From: Notospermus geniculatus
Lineage: Eukaryota > Nemertea > Pilidiophora > Heteronemertea > Lineidae
Length of the DNA: 64,000 bases
NCBI GenBank assembly: GCA_002633025.1
Contig: NMRB01001969.1
Location: forward strand, 21,568-85,567
Direction: 5' to 3'
Positions 1 to 10,315 of the stretch are shown one piece after another. Numbering within the stretch: position 1 is the stretch's first letter; each line of letters starts with the position of its first letter. The position numbers were made by a program, and so were the translations under genes. The notes beneath the pieces were generated by a model. It was not told the DNA's origin, searched no databases, and saw only the letters and a list, made by a program, of their open reading frames with translations.

Positions 1-839
1 AACTTTCTCGGCCCAAACCAACCTCAGACCAGGAGGCTTACGTGCCTATGCGTGTGTGCATTCTGCAGTGCTTCACGGGCTCCTTGCAGTGTCGTAATTT
101 TATCACCATATAACACGAAGTTTCGACGAAACTGTCTTTCAATAAAATATTCCGGTGTCAGGATTTGTGACTACTAGTATTCTTTCATTTCCACGTCGGG
201 TGTATGTTGTTTAATTTATCCATGCTGATGTTTACGACGATGTTTTGCGCCACGACTGCCGTATGATCCCAGCCTGACAACATGGACGACATGCTAACGA
301 ACATGACCAACATCCAACTCGGCTAGGCCTATATCCGCCATGTCCTCGGCCCATATCCCCCATTTCCCGATCGGCATTCTGTTTTTTGGTAGGCCCTAAC
401 GAAACTGTCATTCCTTTTGACATTTTGGCCACAAAAAGCAACTGTCCGAGGACATGGCGGGATGGGGATGGTGTCCGAGAATAGGACCGCCGTCACTGAA
501 AAATCTATTCTCGGACACTTTTGGAAGTCAAATTGCGCGAGGCAGAGTGGATTAAAATACATCAAATAAACAGTTTCCGGTTCAGTTTACGTCACTTTCA
601 TCAATAAAACCTTACATTCGTTCTTTCATGTGGTATTCCGGGTCAAAATTGGCCGTGCATGTCTCTTATAGGCCTAGGCCTAGTGTGACATGCCACGCGT
701 GGCGGAGACTCCAGAGTCTGCATGCAGACTCAACTGAACTCTAGTTCAACAATTAGATCAACACGGCAACATACTACCTATCCCTATCTGACACATTGGT
801 AAGCTGCACATTAATGCGAGATCTACCATGGGCAGGCAT
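1..839. other. No gene recognised
   Basis: Short overlapping open frames are present, but none resembles a known domain and none has convincing splice signals. The stretch is moderately AT-rich and contains TAGGCCTA words like the rest of the window. Confidence 0.5.
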
Positions 840-1094
840 TTAACTAGCGTAACGGGTATTTCTGACCAAAATTTCACATGGGAGTGTGTCATCTGACGTC
901 GGCTCCTGCATAACAGCAGGATATGGGACTTTAATATTGACTGTCTTTGTTAGACCTGGTACCAATACAGTCTCACCTGACTTCACTTTTACTGCTCTAT
1001 GATTCAATTCCTTTATACCATTCATACTTGTTAGAAATAGTTGTTCTCTTGATGCTTCTGGATCCGCAAACCTCTTGTTGGCAGTGGACTCCAC
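840..1094 (-). pseudogene. Possible LTR-retroelement pol linker fragment
   Basis: This 84-codon frame encodes a segment with KSGETVLVPGLTKTV followed by EILVRNTRYAS. The layout resembles the region after the aspartic protease in Ty3/gypsy polyproteins, where a 'valid-for-all-hosts' run such as VLVP...V is followed by a proline-rich turn and an ILVARSL-type segment. That is pattern resemblance only. No protease D-S/T-G motif or reverse-transcriptase motif lies next to it, and the fragment is isolated. It could equally be part of an unrelated unknown protein. Confidence 0.22.
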
Positions 1095-2459
1095 CCAGTC
1101 ATGTGGTCGGCATCATCATCAGTTTTTTGTGATGTTATGCATTTTGTAGTTCGTGTTTTTATTTGGATTTAATTTCCTTTTGTAATCCTGTTTTGGCCTC
1201 ATCCGAACCAGCACAAAAGCTGACATTACCAGCTGGCTGCTATGGCTTATCCTTATTAGATTCGTTTAAGTTTTACAGTCTGTGGGTTGTTCTTCTTGTA
1301 CTTCTTCTTTGTTGGACCAATGTCATCATCGTTTTCGTATCCATCTGCTGTAACTCCTGATTCCACAGCATAATCAGCAGACGTTGAAGGAATAGGTGAT
1401 GGAGGATTGCTCATCATGGTTAAATGTGGTAGTCTACTTATCTGGACTCAACTGAACTACTGGGTCACATCCAGTCTAGCTGATTTTACTATACCCCTCT
1501 TATAGGAAAATGGTCCAGTCCTAAAGTAACATTACCCGTCTACCATTCCAGAAAATACATTAATCTGCTGGACAGTGCACTGTCCGGATTAAAAATGAAT
1601 TACCTTTATTTGTCTCATTTGAGGGACCTGACACTTCATCTGATCCGTCACTGTAGAAATCGACACATTACTGTTGTTCCTGCTGCTTGATGCAATCGGA
1701 GACAAGGACAGAGTTGCGCGGCTGCTGCTACGGTCTTTTTTGCTGGATCTCCGCTACACTTTCTTCGTAATGAGATAAGATAAACTTATATCTACTACTT
1801 CCTTCAGAATCACTAATACTGATATTGCTTGCCATCTGGTAAAAGATACCGGTATTTCGGATATTTCGTGTATTTTTCCATGATGTGACATACCGGTAGT
1901 CTCCTCTTCAACAATCCTCGATTTGTCTCTCCACAGCTTTTGCCTCTGGTCCTCCCTCGGGACACAGTCGTCATCACGATAACGGCGTCTGTGTTTGTCA
2001 CTTAAAGGCAAACTGCTGCATCCTTCACATACCTCTGCCGTTGATTGTTCATTTTGGGGCTTCTTGTTATCTTGACTGCCCTGCTTCTTGGTTAAGTCGG
2101 CAGAGGCTGCTGTGTCGAACCCACCATCAATGCCATGGACACAGGTGTTACCAAGAAGGGCAAGGACACTCTTTTTTCTGCATCTGTGACGTACATTTCG
2201 TCATCATCGCTGGGAAAATTCCCTATCTTGTTGTGTTGCCTCTTGTCTTCGTTGACCTTCTTTTTGACCCTTGTCTTCATATCCTCCCTCTTCTTGATTT
2301 TACTATTGCATCCTGTCAGATAATGATAATACAGAATTTGAGTTTCACATGATTTTTTTAACTCCATGATTCAAAAAGAATGAAAAAGAACAAGTTGTGT
2401 CAGTTGTAAATACATGTATTCATCTGTGATAAATACAGCTAATCCTGGAGTGGAGGAAC
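1095..2459. other. No convincing gene; small basic minus-strand frames
   Basis: Two minus-strand frames (1754-2011 and 2092-2367) encode Lys/Arg-rich peptides that could be degraded upstream or downstream parts of neighbouring transposons. I cannot match them to a family. The interval is otherwise unassigned. Confidence 0.4.
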
Positions 2460-2890
2460 TCACAAATCGTCCATCTCCACAGGGTTCTCTCGGTCTTCCT
2501 CAAAATCTGACAAGTCAGAGTCCCCGTCCATATGGTTGATGAATTTCTCTACAACATCGTTCTGGATTCAATCAAGACTGCACATTTTTCCTCCACTTTG
2601 ATGATGTGGTTACAATAATTCGACCAGTTCTCCGGAGCCACACTTCTGAACGCATCCTGTACACGATTTTCTACATCCTTCAGTTTGAATGTCGTTATTC
2701 CATGCCACAATGTTTTTTACCTGCGACCAAACCATCTCTATAGGATTGAGATCACAGTATAGTAGTAAGGGGGTAGTCTTAACACTGTGAACCCACGCTC
2801 AGCTGCCCCTTCGTTCACTTGCTTCTTGAAAGCCTCCATGCTGTCAAACCATTCACCGCTGTAAGGGTATGATGGACATCTCAGTGTGCC
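2460..2890 (-). pseudogene. IS630/Tc1-type DDE transposase, C-terminal remnant
   Basis: Read on the minus strand with two frame changes, this stretch gives EWFDSMEAFKKQV, then GFTVLRLPPY, then CDLNPIEMVWSQVKNIVAW, then VENRVQDAF and NYCNHIIKVEEKCA. It ends in an acidic tail, DGDSDLSDFEED, before a stop at 2460-2462. 'LPPYxCxLNPIExxWxQVKxYVA' is a hallmark of the DDE_3 (IS630/Tc1/mariner superfamily) transposases common in invertebrates, and the E in NPIE is the third catalytic acid. A frameshift falls inside the LPPY/CDLNP motif near 2762 and another before the acidic tail, so the copy is dead. The upstream part with the first two aspartates is missing. The remnant abuts the non-LTR element on its left side. 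Confidence 0.75.
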
Positions 2891-2920
2891 ACTGTTTCAA
2901 TATCATCAAGGTCAAGGATT

Positions 2921-3655
2921 CTATCCCAGTTGTGATTGGAGACAGCACATCATCGGACCACCACATGGGACTTCTCGAATTAAAGTCGCCACACCCAGAA
3001 TAACGGCATGAGCATTGTCACCGAGGGCCCTTCCTATTGCATCGTCAGTTGATATGAAAAACCTATCTCGAGAGGCTGGTGACTGAGAGGGCGACCGATA
3101 GTACGACCCGATTAAGACACGTTTATGGCTAAAAGTGGTTTCAATCCAAATAGTTTCAAAGTTAGCGTCCTCCAGATCATGTCTTCTTTTAAAGACGAAA
3201 GATTCAGAGACACATAACATCATACCTCGCCCAGTATTGTTTATGCAATTAAAGTCAAGCTTGTGATAGCCGTCAATATTGTATTCAGACACGTTGACAT
3301 TGGCCCCAGCTTCACAAATTGCTGCAATGTGGATGTCATGTTCTTTAAGACAAAAACACAAATCGTCAAAACGCCTGCCGTTGTCGGCTGAGATACTGTT
3401 AATGTTGGCGAACAATATGTTCAAATGATTTGGCTGAGGTCCAGGGTTTTCTTCCACATCATTGGCTAATTTAAGCAACATGCGAATAATATCAGGACGA
3501 AAAAGGTCAAGGAAAACAAACCAAAATGCCGGGATGAACAAATTCATTAGTACACACACCAGGCAAAACCAACAATACACTTCGGAGATATTAATGAGCT
3601 GTAAGAAACGGAAAATACCAAGACAATAGAGTAAAGTACTAGAGTTAATACACAT
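2921..3655 (-). pseudogene. Non-LTR (CR1/L2-type) retrotransposon ORF with N-terminal 2A and EEP endonuclease
   Basis: The 244-codon frame starts with about 60 mostly hydrophobic, Cys-rich residues. It then has the 2A-like motif DVEENPGP (residues 66-73), followed by an exonuclease-endonuclease-phosphatase (APE-type) domain. Visible endonuclease signatures are LNILFANINSI at its start, a central ICEAG where families have an E of the ...ETW type, GRGMML, and IGSYYRSPSQSP. The expected GDFN motif is present only after a +1 shift near 3000 (GDFNSRSPMWW), so the frame is broken there, and the reverse transcriptase is absent. Some animal APE-type non-LTR elements, first noted in sea urchin, carry such N-terminal 2A sequences and use them for ribosomal 'skipping'. 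The element is 3'-truncated at about 2890, where DDE-transposase sequence begins. Confidence 0.85.
3437..3460 (-). other. 2A-like ribosome-skipping motif (DVEENPGP)
   Basis: The eight codons read D-V-E-E-N-P-G-P and satisfy the class-1 2A consensus D-(V/I)-E-x-N-P-G-P. The residues just before it (MLLKLAN) match the amphipathic leucine-rich helix that usually precedes an active 2A. Skipping would release a ~72-residue hydrophobic leader from the endonuclease-bearing product. The activity itself is inferred. Confidence 0.85.
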
Positions 3656-4742
3656 CTAGAAGCCCAAACGGCAAAGATTAAGATCATTGCACTCAGAAAC
3701 CGCATTGAGGACATAGAGATCGCAAACATGACGAAGAGCAATACAACACACAATAAAATCACTGGGTGAAAACCGCTAATCAAACGAGACTGGCTATTAT
3801 TCAATTGATTTACACCAATCTGTTTCATAATGTACATACTGAATAAACCGATCTTGGCCCTCCATAATAGTACTTCAGCCGGCATTGTAATATATGATGA
3901 GTGCGAGGGTCTGGCTAGTCACAAAAACACATAAATAAATGAGCAAAAAAGATGGACTCAGTCCGTTTAGCAGACATTAACACATAATTGAAACATCATG
4001 AGTTGAGCTAGATGAATGAGTAAACTGAAATACGTCGGGAAAAAATAATAATATTAGAAATGTCTGGTTTATATTTCCTCACCACATAGTAGCATCCTGA
4101 GAATATCAGCCGTTCTTACTGCTCGCTCCCTTCGTCACCGCAGACAAACCCCTGAGGACATCCGCCTGATTTGCTGGGGTACTTGGCGCACGAGAAAATG
4201 CGCCCAATCAGCGAACGCCATTCTGTGTCACCTTAAGATGACAGGCATTACACGTAGATTGTATCGTAGTGTCACGCACAAGACAGTCCTCAAGTACCCC
4301 ACCTCACCCTAACTAGAGATGAGTTACACGTACACATGTATAATGATCCTTGTAATATTCGCAGCCAAGCAGCGCTGACATGGGTATTCCCACGTCTGGC
4401 CACCTGCACCGCTGGATTCAAGCTAAGTTGAGTTCAGCCTATTCTACTTTCATCGCAGAGAATGTAATGATTCTCAGGCCACGTCATTGAAACATATACG
4501 CTGCTCGCATTTGTTTCATGTTGACCTGCCTGGTCAGCTTTGTTCAAACCTGCGTAGTTCAATGTGTATCAATCATCGGCCTAGTTGGGATGAGATGGTG
4601 GGGATGAACATTTGCTGGAATGGCTTTGATACTCCACGGATTCCGGTTAATGTCGGCAGGGGTTTGTGTGAGCGGATGAAGAGGAGCGAGGTAAAATGAG
4701 CATGCATAGTAGTGAGAAGCACCGAATAATAATTCGGATAAT
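3656..4742. other. No clear gene; hydrophobic minus-strand frame upstream of the LINE
   Basis: A minus-strand frame at 3547-3885 encodes a strongly hydrophobic peptide overlapping the start of the 2A ORF in another frame. It may be decayed 5' sequence of the same non-LTR element. The rest (3.9-4.7 kb) shows no recognisable coding or repeat structure. Confidence 0.4.
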
Positions 4743-4825
4743 TCAAAGAGGGCACCGAATAAAGTGCCACGACGATGAGAAAACTATACTGACTAACGTT
4801 AGTTGACGTGATAGAACACAGCCTC

Positions 4826-5174
4826 TATGTGTGTCACACTTAAAGACTACAGCCTCCTTCCGAAATCTTGTAAGAATTCCTGTCAGGTTGTTAGCTAGAT
4901 CAGGTCCTTGCAATAAGTGTCTGTTCAACATCTCTCCTTCAAATTCAGCACTGCAGTCGAAAACAATGCGCAGTTTATTCGGCTTCTGTGGGTGATAGAT
5001 TTCATGGTGTGGCACGTAGAACACCTTTCCTCTGGCGGTGACCAACTCTGATTCTGGGACCTCCTCGGCGTATCCTTTGTCCAGCATGTTTTCCATGAGC
5101 GTGTAATAATCCTCCCTGAACTTGGGATTCTTTGATAGCTTATTCCGCAGACCACTCAACCGTTTCTCTGCCAT
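4826..5174 (-). pseudogene. BEL/Pao retrotransposon reverse-transcriptase fragment
   Basis: The frame begins RLSGLRNKLSKNPKFREDYYTLMENML and continues through YVPHHEIYHPQKPNKLRIVFDCSAEFEG, LNRHLLQGPDLANNL and ILTRFR to FKCD. The string 'YxPHHxVxxPxKxxKxRxVFDxSAxxxGxSLNxxLLxGPDLxxxL' is diagnostic of BEL/Pao reverse transcriptase, fingers and palm. Homology stops right after FKCD, the segment that leads into the first catalytic aspartate. The last ~27 codons of the open frame are unrelated, so this is a truncated dead copy with no RNase H, integrase or LTR beside it. Confidence 0.9.
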
Positions 5175-5446
5175 TACCCTATTATTCGGTAGTTCAACAT
5201 CTCGTATATAATATGCCTAACTTTCTTGTAATCTTTGGATCTTTTCTCTCGTTTCTCTTTCAGGAATATCTTAGTTGAGGCCCTTCCAAGTACCTCAAGT
5301 CTCTTTTTCTTAACAGGATCAATGATACATCTGTGTTCAAGAGCCCACTTTTTCCTAGGACTCGCTTTCTTGATCACCCCCGAGACGACTTCAGCAAATT
5401 TTTTTGGCGACTTGGGTAGAACACGCCATGCACGAGAAACAGCCAT
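5174..5446 (-). CDS. Hypothetical basic helical protein fragment
   Basis: The frame encodes 90 residues rich in Lys and Arg, with RAWRVLPKSPKKFAEVV near the start and charged helical stretches later. Transposon-encoded proteins in invertebrates often contain a similar 'LPxSPxKxxxVV..L' segment near a coiled coil, but I do not recognise the family with certainty. It sits directly upstream of the BEL/Pao fragment in the same orientation without being its natural N-terminus. It is probably part of another decayed element. Confidence 0.3.
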   Translation of the reverse strand: MAVSRAWRVLPKSPKKFAEVVSGVIKKASPRKKWALEHRCIIDPVKKKRLEVLGRASTKIFLKEKREKRSKDYKKVRHIIYEMLNYRIIG

Positions 5447-5689
5447 CCTTTTTGTTATCGAGATTCACTCTAACAGATGTTTTGTCTTTCCATGCCAATC
5501 AACGCCATTTTTTAAAAATGTGTGCAGTCACGTTATTGGCACTGAGACCAAAATATAATATTACCAGGCAAACATAATTGTTAACATCACTACCTACCAG
5601 CAGCTTCCTCAAATCCCTACATTCCTCGAAACGAAGCCATGCTCATCTTGAGCCGGTAGGGCATGTAGGGTAGGTAGATCGAAATCCGC

Positions 5690-6840
5690 TAGAGGCGCTG
5701 CACCATTCCTGCGGCCATTTTACAAATGGAAAATGGTGCACGTCAAAATGGCGGCCGTAGCAGCGGGCGATCACGTGACCACGCGGTTTTTCATTAATAA
5801 TGTTAATACCACTGCATAATTTGGTCAAATTAGGGTCAGGTTTCAACCAATCACAGGTGTTTTATTATAATATTCTAACTGGAGGCGTTTCTGTTGACTC
5901 ATTTTCATTTTCGAAGCAGCTGACTTTTGTCGTCGGTATTTGGCGCCAAAATAAGGTAAGTTAACGTCAATATATCATGTACATGACCAAATATATGGGT
6001 GCTAAGTCTTCTCTAGATTATTTTGATACCATTCTCTTTGTCATACGATGTCCCGGACAAAAGTTATGTGCCCCGGAATCTGATCAACTCAACCGGTTGA
6101 AATCCAATATGGCGGACGGCAGAAAATAACGTGGATGGCAAGAGATGCCCGAGAAAATATCTGCAAACATCGGTAGCATCAGGCGATACCACGACAAATG
6201 GATGCCTCTAAGAGAAATTTAAGATGAATATTTTCTTATTGGAACATTGATTTTATATTTTCGTCGCCGATAAATGCTTCAATTTATTGACTTTTTACAG
6301 GCTTCCTCAATGGAAAATCGAAGCGAGGAACTGTCTCTGAACCTCGGCTCCACAAGCCGATTACGGTATGCAAAACCATGGTCAACCACAATCTAATGTA
6401 TGCTTGTGCAATTGCCTAGAGACGAGGTCACTAGCATTGTTTGTAAACAAATCCACGTGTAGTTTGTGAGGGTGTCATAGATTTGAATGAAGACAGGTTG
6501 GCTCCCATTTTGCAAGATGGTTTTCTGCACCAAAGATAGACAAGGTGAAAATTTGACACTGCCCCACCATTGAGGTAATGACCAAACGAAGGATAATGAC
6601 AATTAGAATTTATTTCTCTTTTTCAGGTATGCCAAATAAATAAAGTGAGTGATGCCGGCTGCACATGATGGTCATGAGGATGCTTCCTGTATTGGAGGTC
6701 ATCAGTGTGACACGCTGTGCCTGACAAAGGAAAATCTTCTTCAGAAATTCAAAGAGCTGCAACCAAGGGATAAAAGGAGAAGGATATAAATTTCTCTTTA
6801 TGTTTGGTTCACCTGAAAATAAAGAAATAAAGCACAGTTT
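5690..6840 (+). other. Candidate compact plus-strand transcription unit (three exons)
   Basis: The unit would begin in a CpG-containing stretch with ATGGCGGCC-type motifs, a CACGTG box near 5772 and CCAAT near 5848. A first exon could end at 5955 (donor AAG|GTAAGT). A second exon 6301-6365 follows a good acceptor (TTTTTACAG); it contains an ATG at 6310 and reads MENRSEELSLNLGSTSRL in frame up to a donor at 6366. A third exon would begin at 6627 after TCTTTTTCAG. In the joined frame it meets a stop after four codons, and it also contains an independent 45-codon frame. Two AATAAA-like poly(A) signals lie at about 6821-6832. The splice signals are good but the predicted product is tiny, so this may be a decayed gene or a short transcript. 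Confidence 0.35.
6652..6789 (+). CDS. Small 45-residue ORF in the putative last exon
   Basis: The frame starts ATGCCGGCTGCACAT and encodes a 45-residue peptide with a Cys/His-containing first half (CIGGHQCDTLC) and a basic helical end (LLQKFKELQPRDKRRRI). A poly(A) signal lies ~30 bp after its stop. The composition looks coding, but it is too short to identify. It could be the C-terminal exon of a gene whose upstream frame has decayed. Confidence 0.3.
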   Translation: MPAAHDGHEDASCIGGHQCDTLCLTKENLLQKFKELQPRDKRRRI

Positions 6841-8397
6841 TTAATCCATAAACATGATAAACGTTTCCAATTTTTTTGTCGTTTCCATGGCAACAGTGAA
6901 TTATGTGCTTAGTAATTCACATATCCTGGAAGTATTACTATTCCTAATGTCAAGGCAGCCAAACATAGGCTAATCACTCACTTTTAGAACAGAATTCCCT
7001 GAGAAAATACCCCAAAATATTTTTTTTGCTTTTTGATATGGTTTCCGTGGCAACCATTTATTCCGCATAAGTAAGATAACGCCAGGTATAACCCCATAAT
7101 ATGGACACGTCTGTAACGAACCAAATACTTTTTGAATTTTGAAATAAGCTGGTGTGCTTTAAAAGCTACACTCATTTATAAGTGGCTACTCGTAGTCAAA
7201 TTTACAGCAAGATTACCAGTACCAGATCACAACTTTTTTAACAGAAAAACAATAGCGAAAACAAAGGAAATTAATTGCCACATAAAATGAAATATCTCGG
7301 GACTGGGTAGGGCGATTTTCAAAATTTAAAAAGCATTTGGTTTGTTTCAGGGCCTTGTGTCAGGTTAGATGGCTTAAATTCTCAAAAGAAAAAGTCTGAT
7401 TTTTTTCTGATCTGCTTATGTAGGGCGAGGTCTCACCGGTGCAAGGTGTATTTGCGTTGATCTGACAACACCCACAGCACTTTATCATGGACGTAATTCC
7501 CGAAGTGGATGAATCCTTTTTTAGCTCACTGGGGTGAGCTATTACAATGGTGCAGCGTCCGCAGTCCCTCTTCTTTATCAAACTAGTTCACCAGAAGGAA
7601 GAATACGCCTTGACTCCGTGGACCTGTTGTTTTCATAAGCGCGACTTATCCATATACGCTTGACGTCATGATGCTCGCCTACTGTACACCACTAACATAG
7701 GCGTATTCGGCAGCGCTTGGAAAAATTAAAAGCCCCAATCACAGCAGACGTCGTCATAAGAAATCAAAATTACTCACCGACGCACAAGAGTGGACAACGC
7801 CAATTTTTTGGGTTTTCCCAGCGGTATTTCACTTGCCACTGTGATTTCATGATTGCCTCGCCAAAGTCAGCATTACCGGCATTCACATTAATTTACTTCT
7901 GTTTTGGTGATGGGTGCAGGCTATACAAACAAAATAAGGATTACCTAAGTGGGCAGTTGATACTGTCCCTTCACCGAAGGTGGTTTATCCAGGAAATTTT
8001 TCATCGAATCGAGAAACATAATGGCTGTATGCGGGATTTTACAGATTTAGCAAAACAGTGAACACTCCCTCAGCGGGACTAACTGACCTCGTCCCCGTGG
8101 TGTCACACATGCATTGGGTGTATGTTTTTGCATAGGCATCGAAAAAGGGTCCATGGTTCCCAGTTTTCCCAGCACCATTACGCCAGGCGTAATATTACGC
8201 TAAATACAGTAAGCCTATTTGCACAGTGTGCAGACGTAATCATCGTCTTCATCTTCCATCAACTGAGGGTCACACACTTAGTGGATCAACACCAAGCAAG
8301 GGCCACACTGCCACCAGTTTATCTCCACTGAAGACAAGTTGTCATTCTCTTGACAACAGAATCCACAAACATGTGGGACCGTTTCCTCGAGATCCGC
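6841..8397. other. No gene; contains one end of an AGCTCACC-family repeat
   Basis: At about 7510-7565 the sequence reads TTAGCTCACTGGGGTGAGCT followed by a CG-rich tract. This is the same terminus found on the repeats at 21.9, 26.3, 39.0 and 44.7 kb. The plus-strand frame at 7717-8061 resembles nothing and has no splice support. Confidence 0.5.
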
Positions 8398-8661
8398 CTA
8401 AATTTTCCCCGTAGTGATCTCTGTGTTTCTTACGTTTATTCGTTGTAGGGGCCTACTGGCATCAGAGTCAGACTGAGTGTCAATCAGATTACCGTTAATC
8501 CTATCCTCAACGGATGCTGGGAACTTCTCAACGATTTTTCTAGCGATTTTTCTCAGCTCAAAACGGGATGGGCGTGAGGTATGCTGCAGTACCTGTTCCA
8601 TAATCCGTGTTACCATTGCTCGGCGGTCGCGTTCAGATGGACGTTTCTTTTGCTGCAACAA
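8398..8661 (-). pseudogene. Fragment of a conserved invertebrate domain of unknown function
   Basis: The 87-codon frame reads RPSERDRRAMVTRIMEQVL, then RFELRKIARKIVEKFPASV and LQRINVRN. The spacing (RRxMVxxI..., IAxxIVxxxPxSxxDxI, LxxRIxN) matches a helical domain that recurs in uncharacterised animal proteins, including transposon-derived ones. I can name neither the domain nor the protein. There is no ATG at the start of the open frame, so it is likely an exon or a fragment. It lies just downstream of the Harbinger remnant on the same strand. Confidence 0.35.
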
Positions 8662-8744
8662 TCCATAAGGATTTTCGGAAATATGTCATACCCAGCTAGA
8701 CGACTGACCAGTTCTTTTCTCGTTTCTTGGCCGCGTGTTTATGT

Positions 8745-8850
8745 TGGTGCATTGTTCTCATGAACAATAGAATTCCCTTGGCCTATTGTTCCAGGAACAA
8801 TAGAATTCCTTTGTCCTATTGTTCTCGTGAACAATACTTCCTTTGTTCAA
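8745..8850. repeat. Short tandem repeat of a GAACAATAG unit
   Basis: Units of ~35-45 bp alternate GAACAATAGAATTCC with CCTATTGTTC, giving nested short palindromes (for example GTTCTCATGAAC). The same GAACAATAGG word reappears near 52.86 kb. Confidence 0.6.
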
Positions 8851-8924
8851 TCAACTCATTCGTAGCATGCCAGAATCGTACCGCCTCCCTTCAACCGGGC
8901 CATAGACATGATAGAGGTTAACTA

Positions 8925-9254
8925 TCAGTCCGTTCCAACTGATTGGAATTTTACACAGTGAACTCGCTTGTGTCCACTATAGCAGACTCTCTGGTTCACT
9001 GTTGGGCGACAAATTGGTCTTGGAGTGCCGTCGATGAATCCCCAGCAGTTCACGAGAGGAGCACCCTTTTGGTGGATGGCATCGGGAAAGGCATGGAGTG
9101 ATTCTTTGCCCATCCATGGGTTCTGTCCTAGGTCGGTCAGCTTGGCATGGAATCTACCGTATATGTCTGCAAGAACTGTTGACACTATTTGAGATAACGT
9201 GCATTTCGGCCTTCCAAAAGTCTTCTCCAGCTCACAGAGTCTATTCGGGTAGTA
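8925..9254 (-). pseudogene. PIF/Harbinger (HARBI1-like) transposase fragment
   Basis: The homologous segment runs NRLCELEKTFGRPKCTLSQIV, then NPWMGKESLHAFPDAIHQKGAP, NCWGFIDGTPRPICRP and SGHKRVHCVKFQSV. 'GFxDGTxxxICRP...YSGxKRxHxxKFQ' is characteristic of the DDE_Tnp_4 nuclease of PIF/Harbinger transposons, and the D in GFIDGT is the first catalytic aspartate. The second aspartate and the glutamate are missing because homology stops at about 8930. Upstream it ends at a G-run (9258-9269), beyond which the foldback element begins at 9317. The copy is truncated on both sides and non-functional. No Myb-like partner ORF is visible. Confidence 0.88.
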
Positions 9255-9316
9255 GTGGGGGGGGGGGGGGATAAGCACCAAAAAGTAGACTAAACGTGCA
9301 CATCCGGGTAAAAGCA

Positions 9317-10020
9317 CAAAATTTGGCACAGGGGTAGTTTATTGCATATATTTCGGTTTTAGGACGGGTGCCAAGAAAACGGCGCTCTCTGTTGGCCGCC
9401 ATCTTGGATTTTAAAATGGCCGCCGGCCTGGTATTTGGAAATGGTTTTTCCTTCATAACTCGAGTTCTATTATGCTAATATGGGATCGAATCCAACGGCT
9501 TTCCTTAGGTTTTGGGGTATGGACAATCCGATGAGACCATCATCGATGGCGTCATATGTCCGCCATATTGGATTACAAGATGGCCGCCATAGAAATACCA
9601 TCTTCATTTATTACCCATTTTCCTAAATTAAATATTCTCAAAATGGGCTTTAAATCTATTATAGAGATGGTTTATGACTGTTACTTTATTTCTGGGATGG
9701 GTGCCAAGAAAACGGCGCTCTGTTGGCCGCCATCTTGGATTTCAAAATGGTATTTCTATGGCGGCCATCCTGTAATCCAATATGGCGGACATATATGACG
9801 TCATCGCTGATGGTCTCATCGGATTGGCCATACCCCAAAACCTAAGGAAAGCCGTTGGATTCGATCCCATATCAGCATTAGAACTCGAGCTATGAAGAAA
9901 AAACCATTTCCAAGGGCCAGGTTGGCGGCCATTTTGAAATCCAAGATGGCGGCCAACAGAGGGCGCCTTTTTCTTGGCACCCGTCCTATGCAATAAACTA
10001 CCAATGTGCAAAATTTGGTG
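9317..10020. mobile_element. Long foldback element with ~275-bp inverted arms
   Basis: The left arm (9317-9600) and right arm (9749-10020) are inverted copies. For example, TTTGGCAC...GTAGTTTATTGCATA at the left matches the complement of TGCAATAAACTACC at the right. The 148-bp spacer contains a third, partial copy (about 9693-9750) in left-arm orientation. The arms are rich in GCCGCCATCTTGGAT words. There is no coding capacity, so it would be a non-autonomous DNA transposon mobilised in trans. Confidence 0.85.
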
Positions 10021-10043
10021 CCGCTCTCCTAACGCCGAATAGG

Positions 10044-10315
10044 TTAATGTCGTCCTGGGTATAACAGAAATATACCCAGGTTCAATGTCATCCTACAAAA
10101 CTATAGAGGCTATGCACTGACGTCATCAAATGACGTCATCAATGGGTATGACGCGACGCTGCATGGAACTGCGCAGGTAAAAACCGTCAAAAGCGCTGCG
10201 CAGTTCCATCCAACATGGCGTCACGCTGGCTGATGACGTCACGTGCATAGCCTCTATACCCTGGGCATAGTTCGATCTATACCCAGTACCGTAGTTTTGA
10301 GCCTAGGATGACATT
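10044..10315. mobile_element. Palindromic MITE with AATGTCRTCCT ends
   Basis: Imperfect inverted repeats run inward from AATGTCGTCCTGGGTATA (left) and the complement of TAGGATGACATT (right). They include CTATAGAGGCTATGCA, GACGTCATC and a central GGAACTGCGCAG / CTGCGCAGTTCC stem. A related end appears at 63766-63893. Confidence 0.8.

Noticed and set aside
7717-8061. 114-codon plus-strand frame
   Set aside because: No motif, no flanking exons and the composition resembles non-coding DNA.
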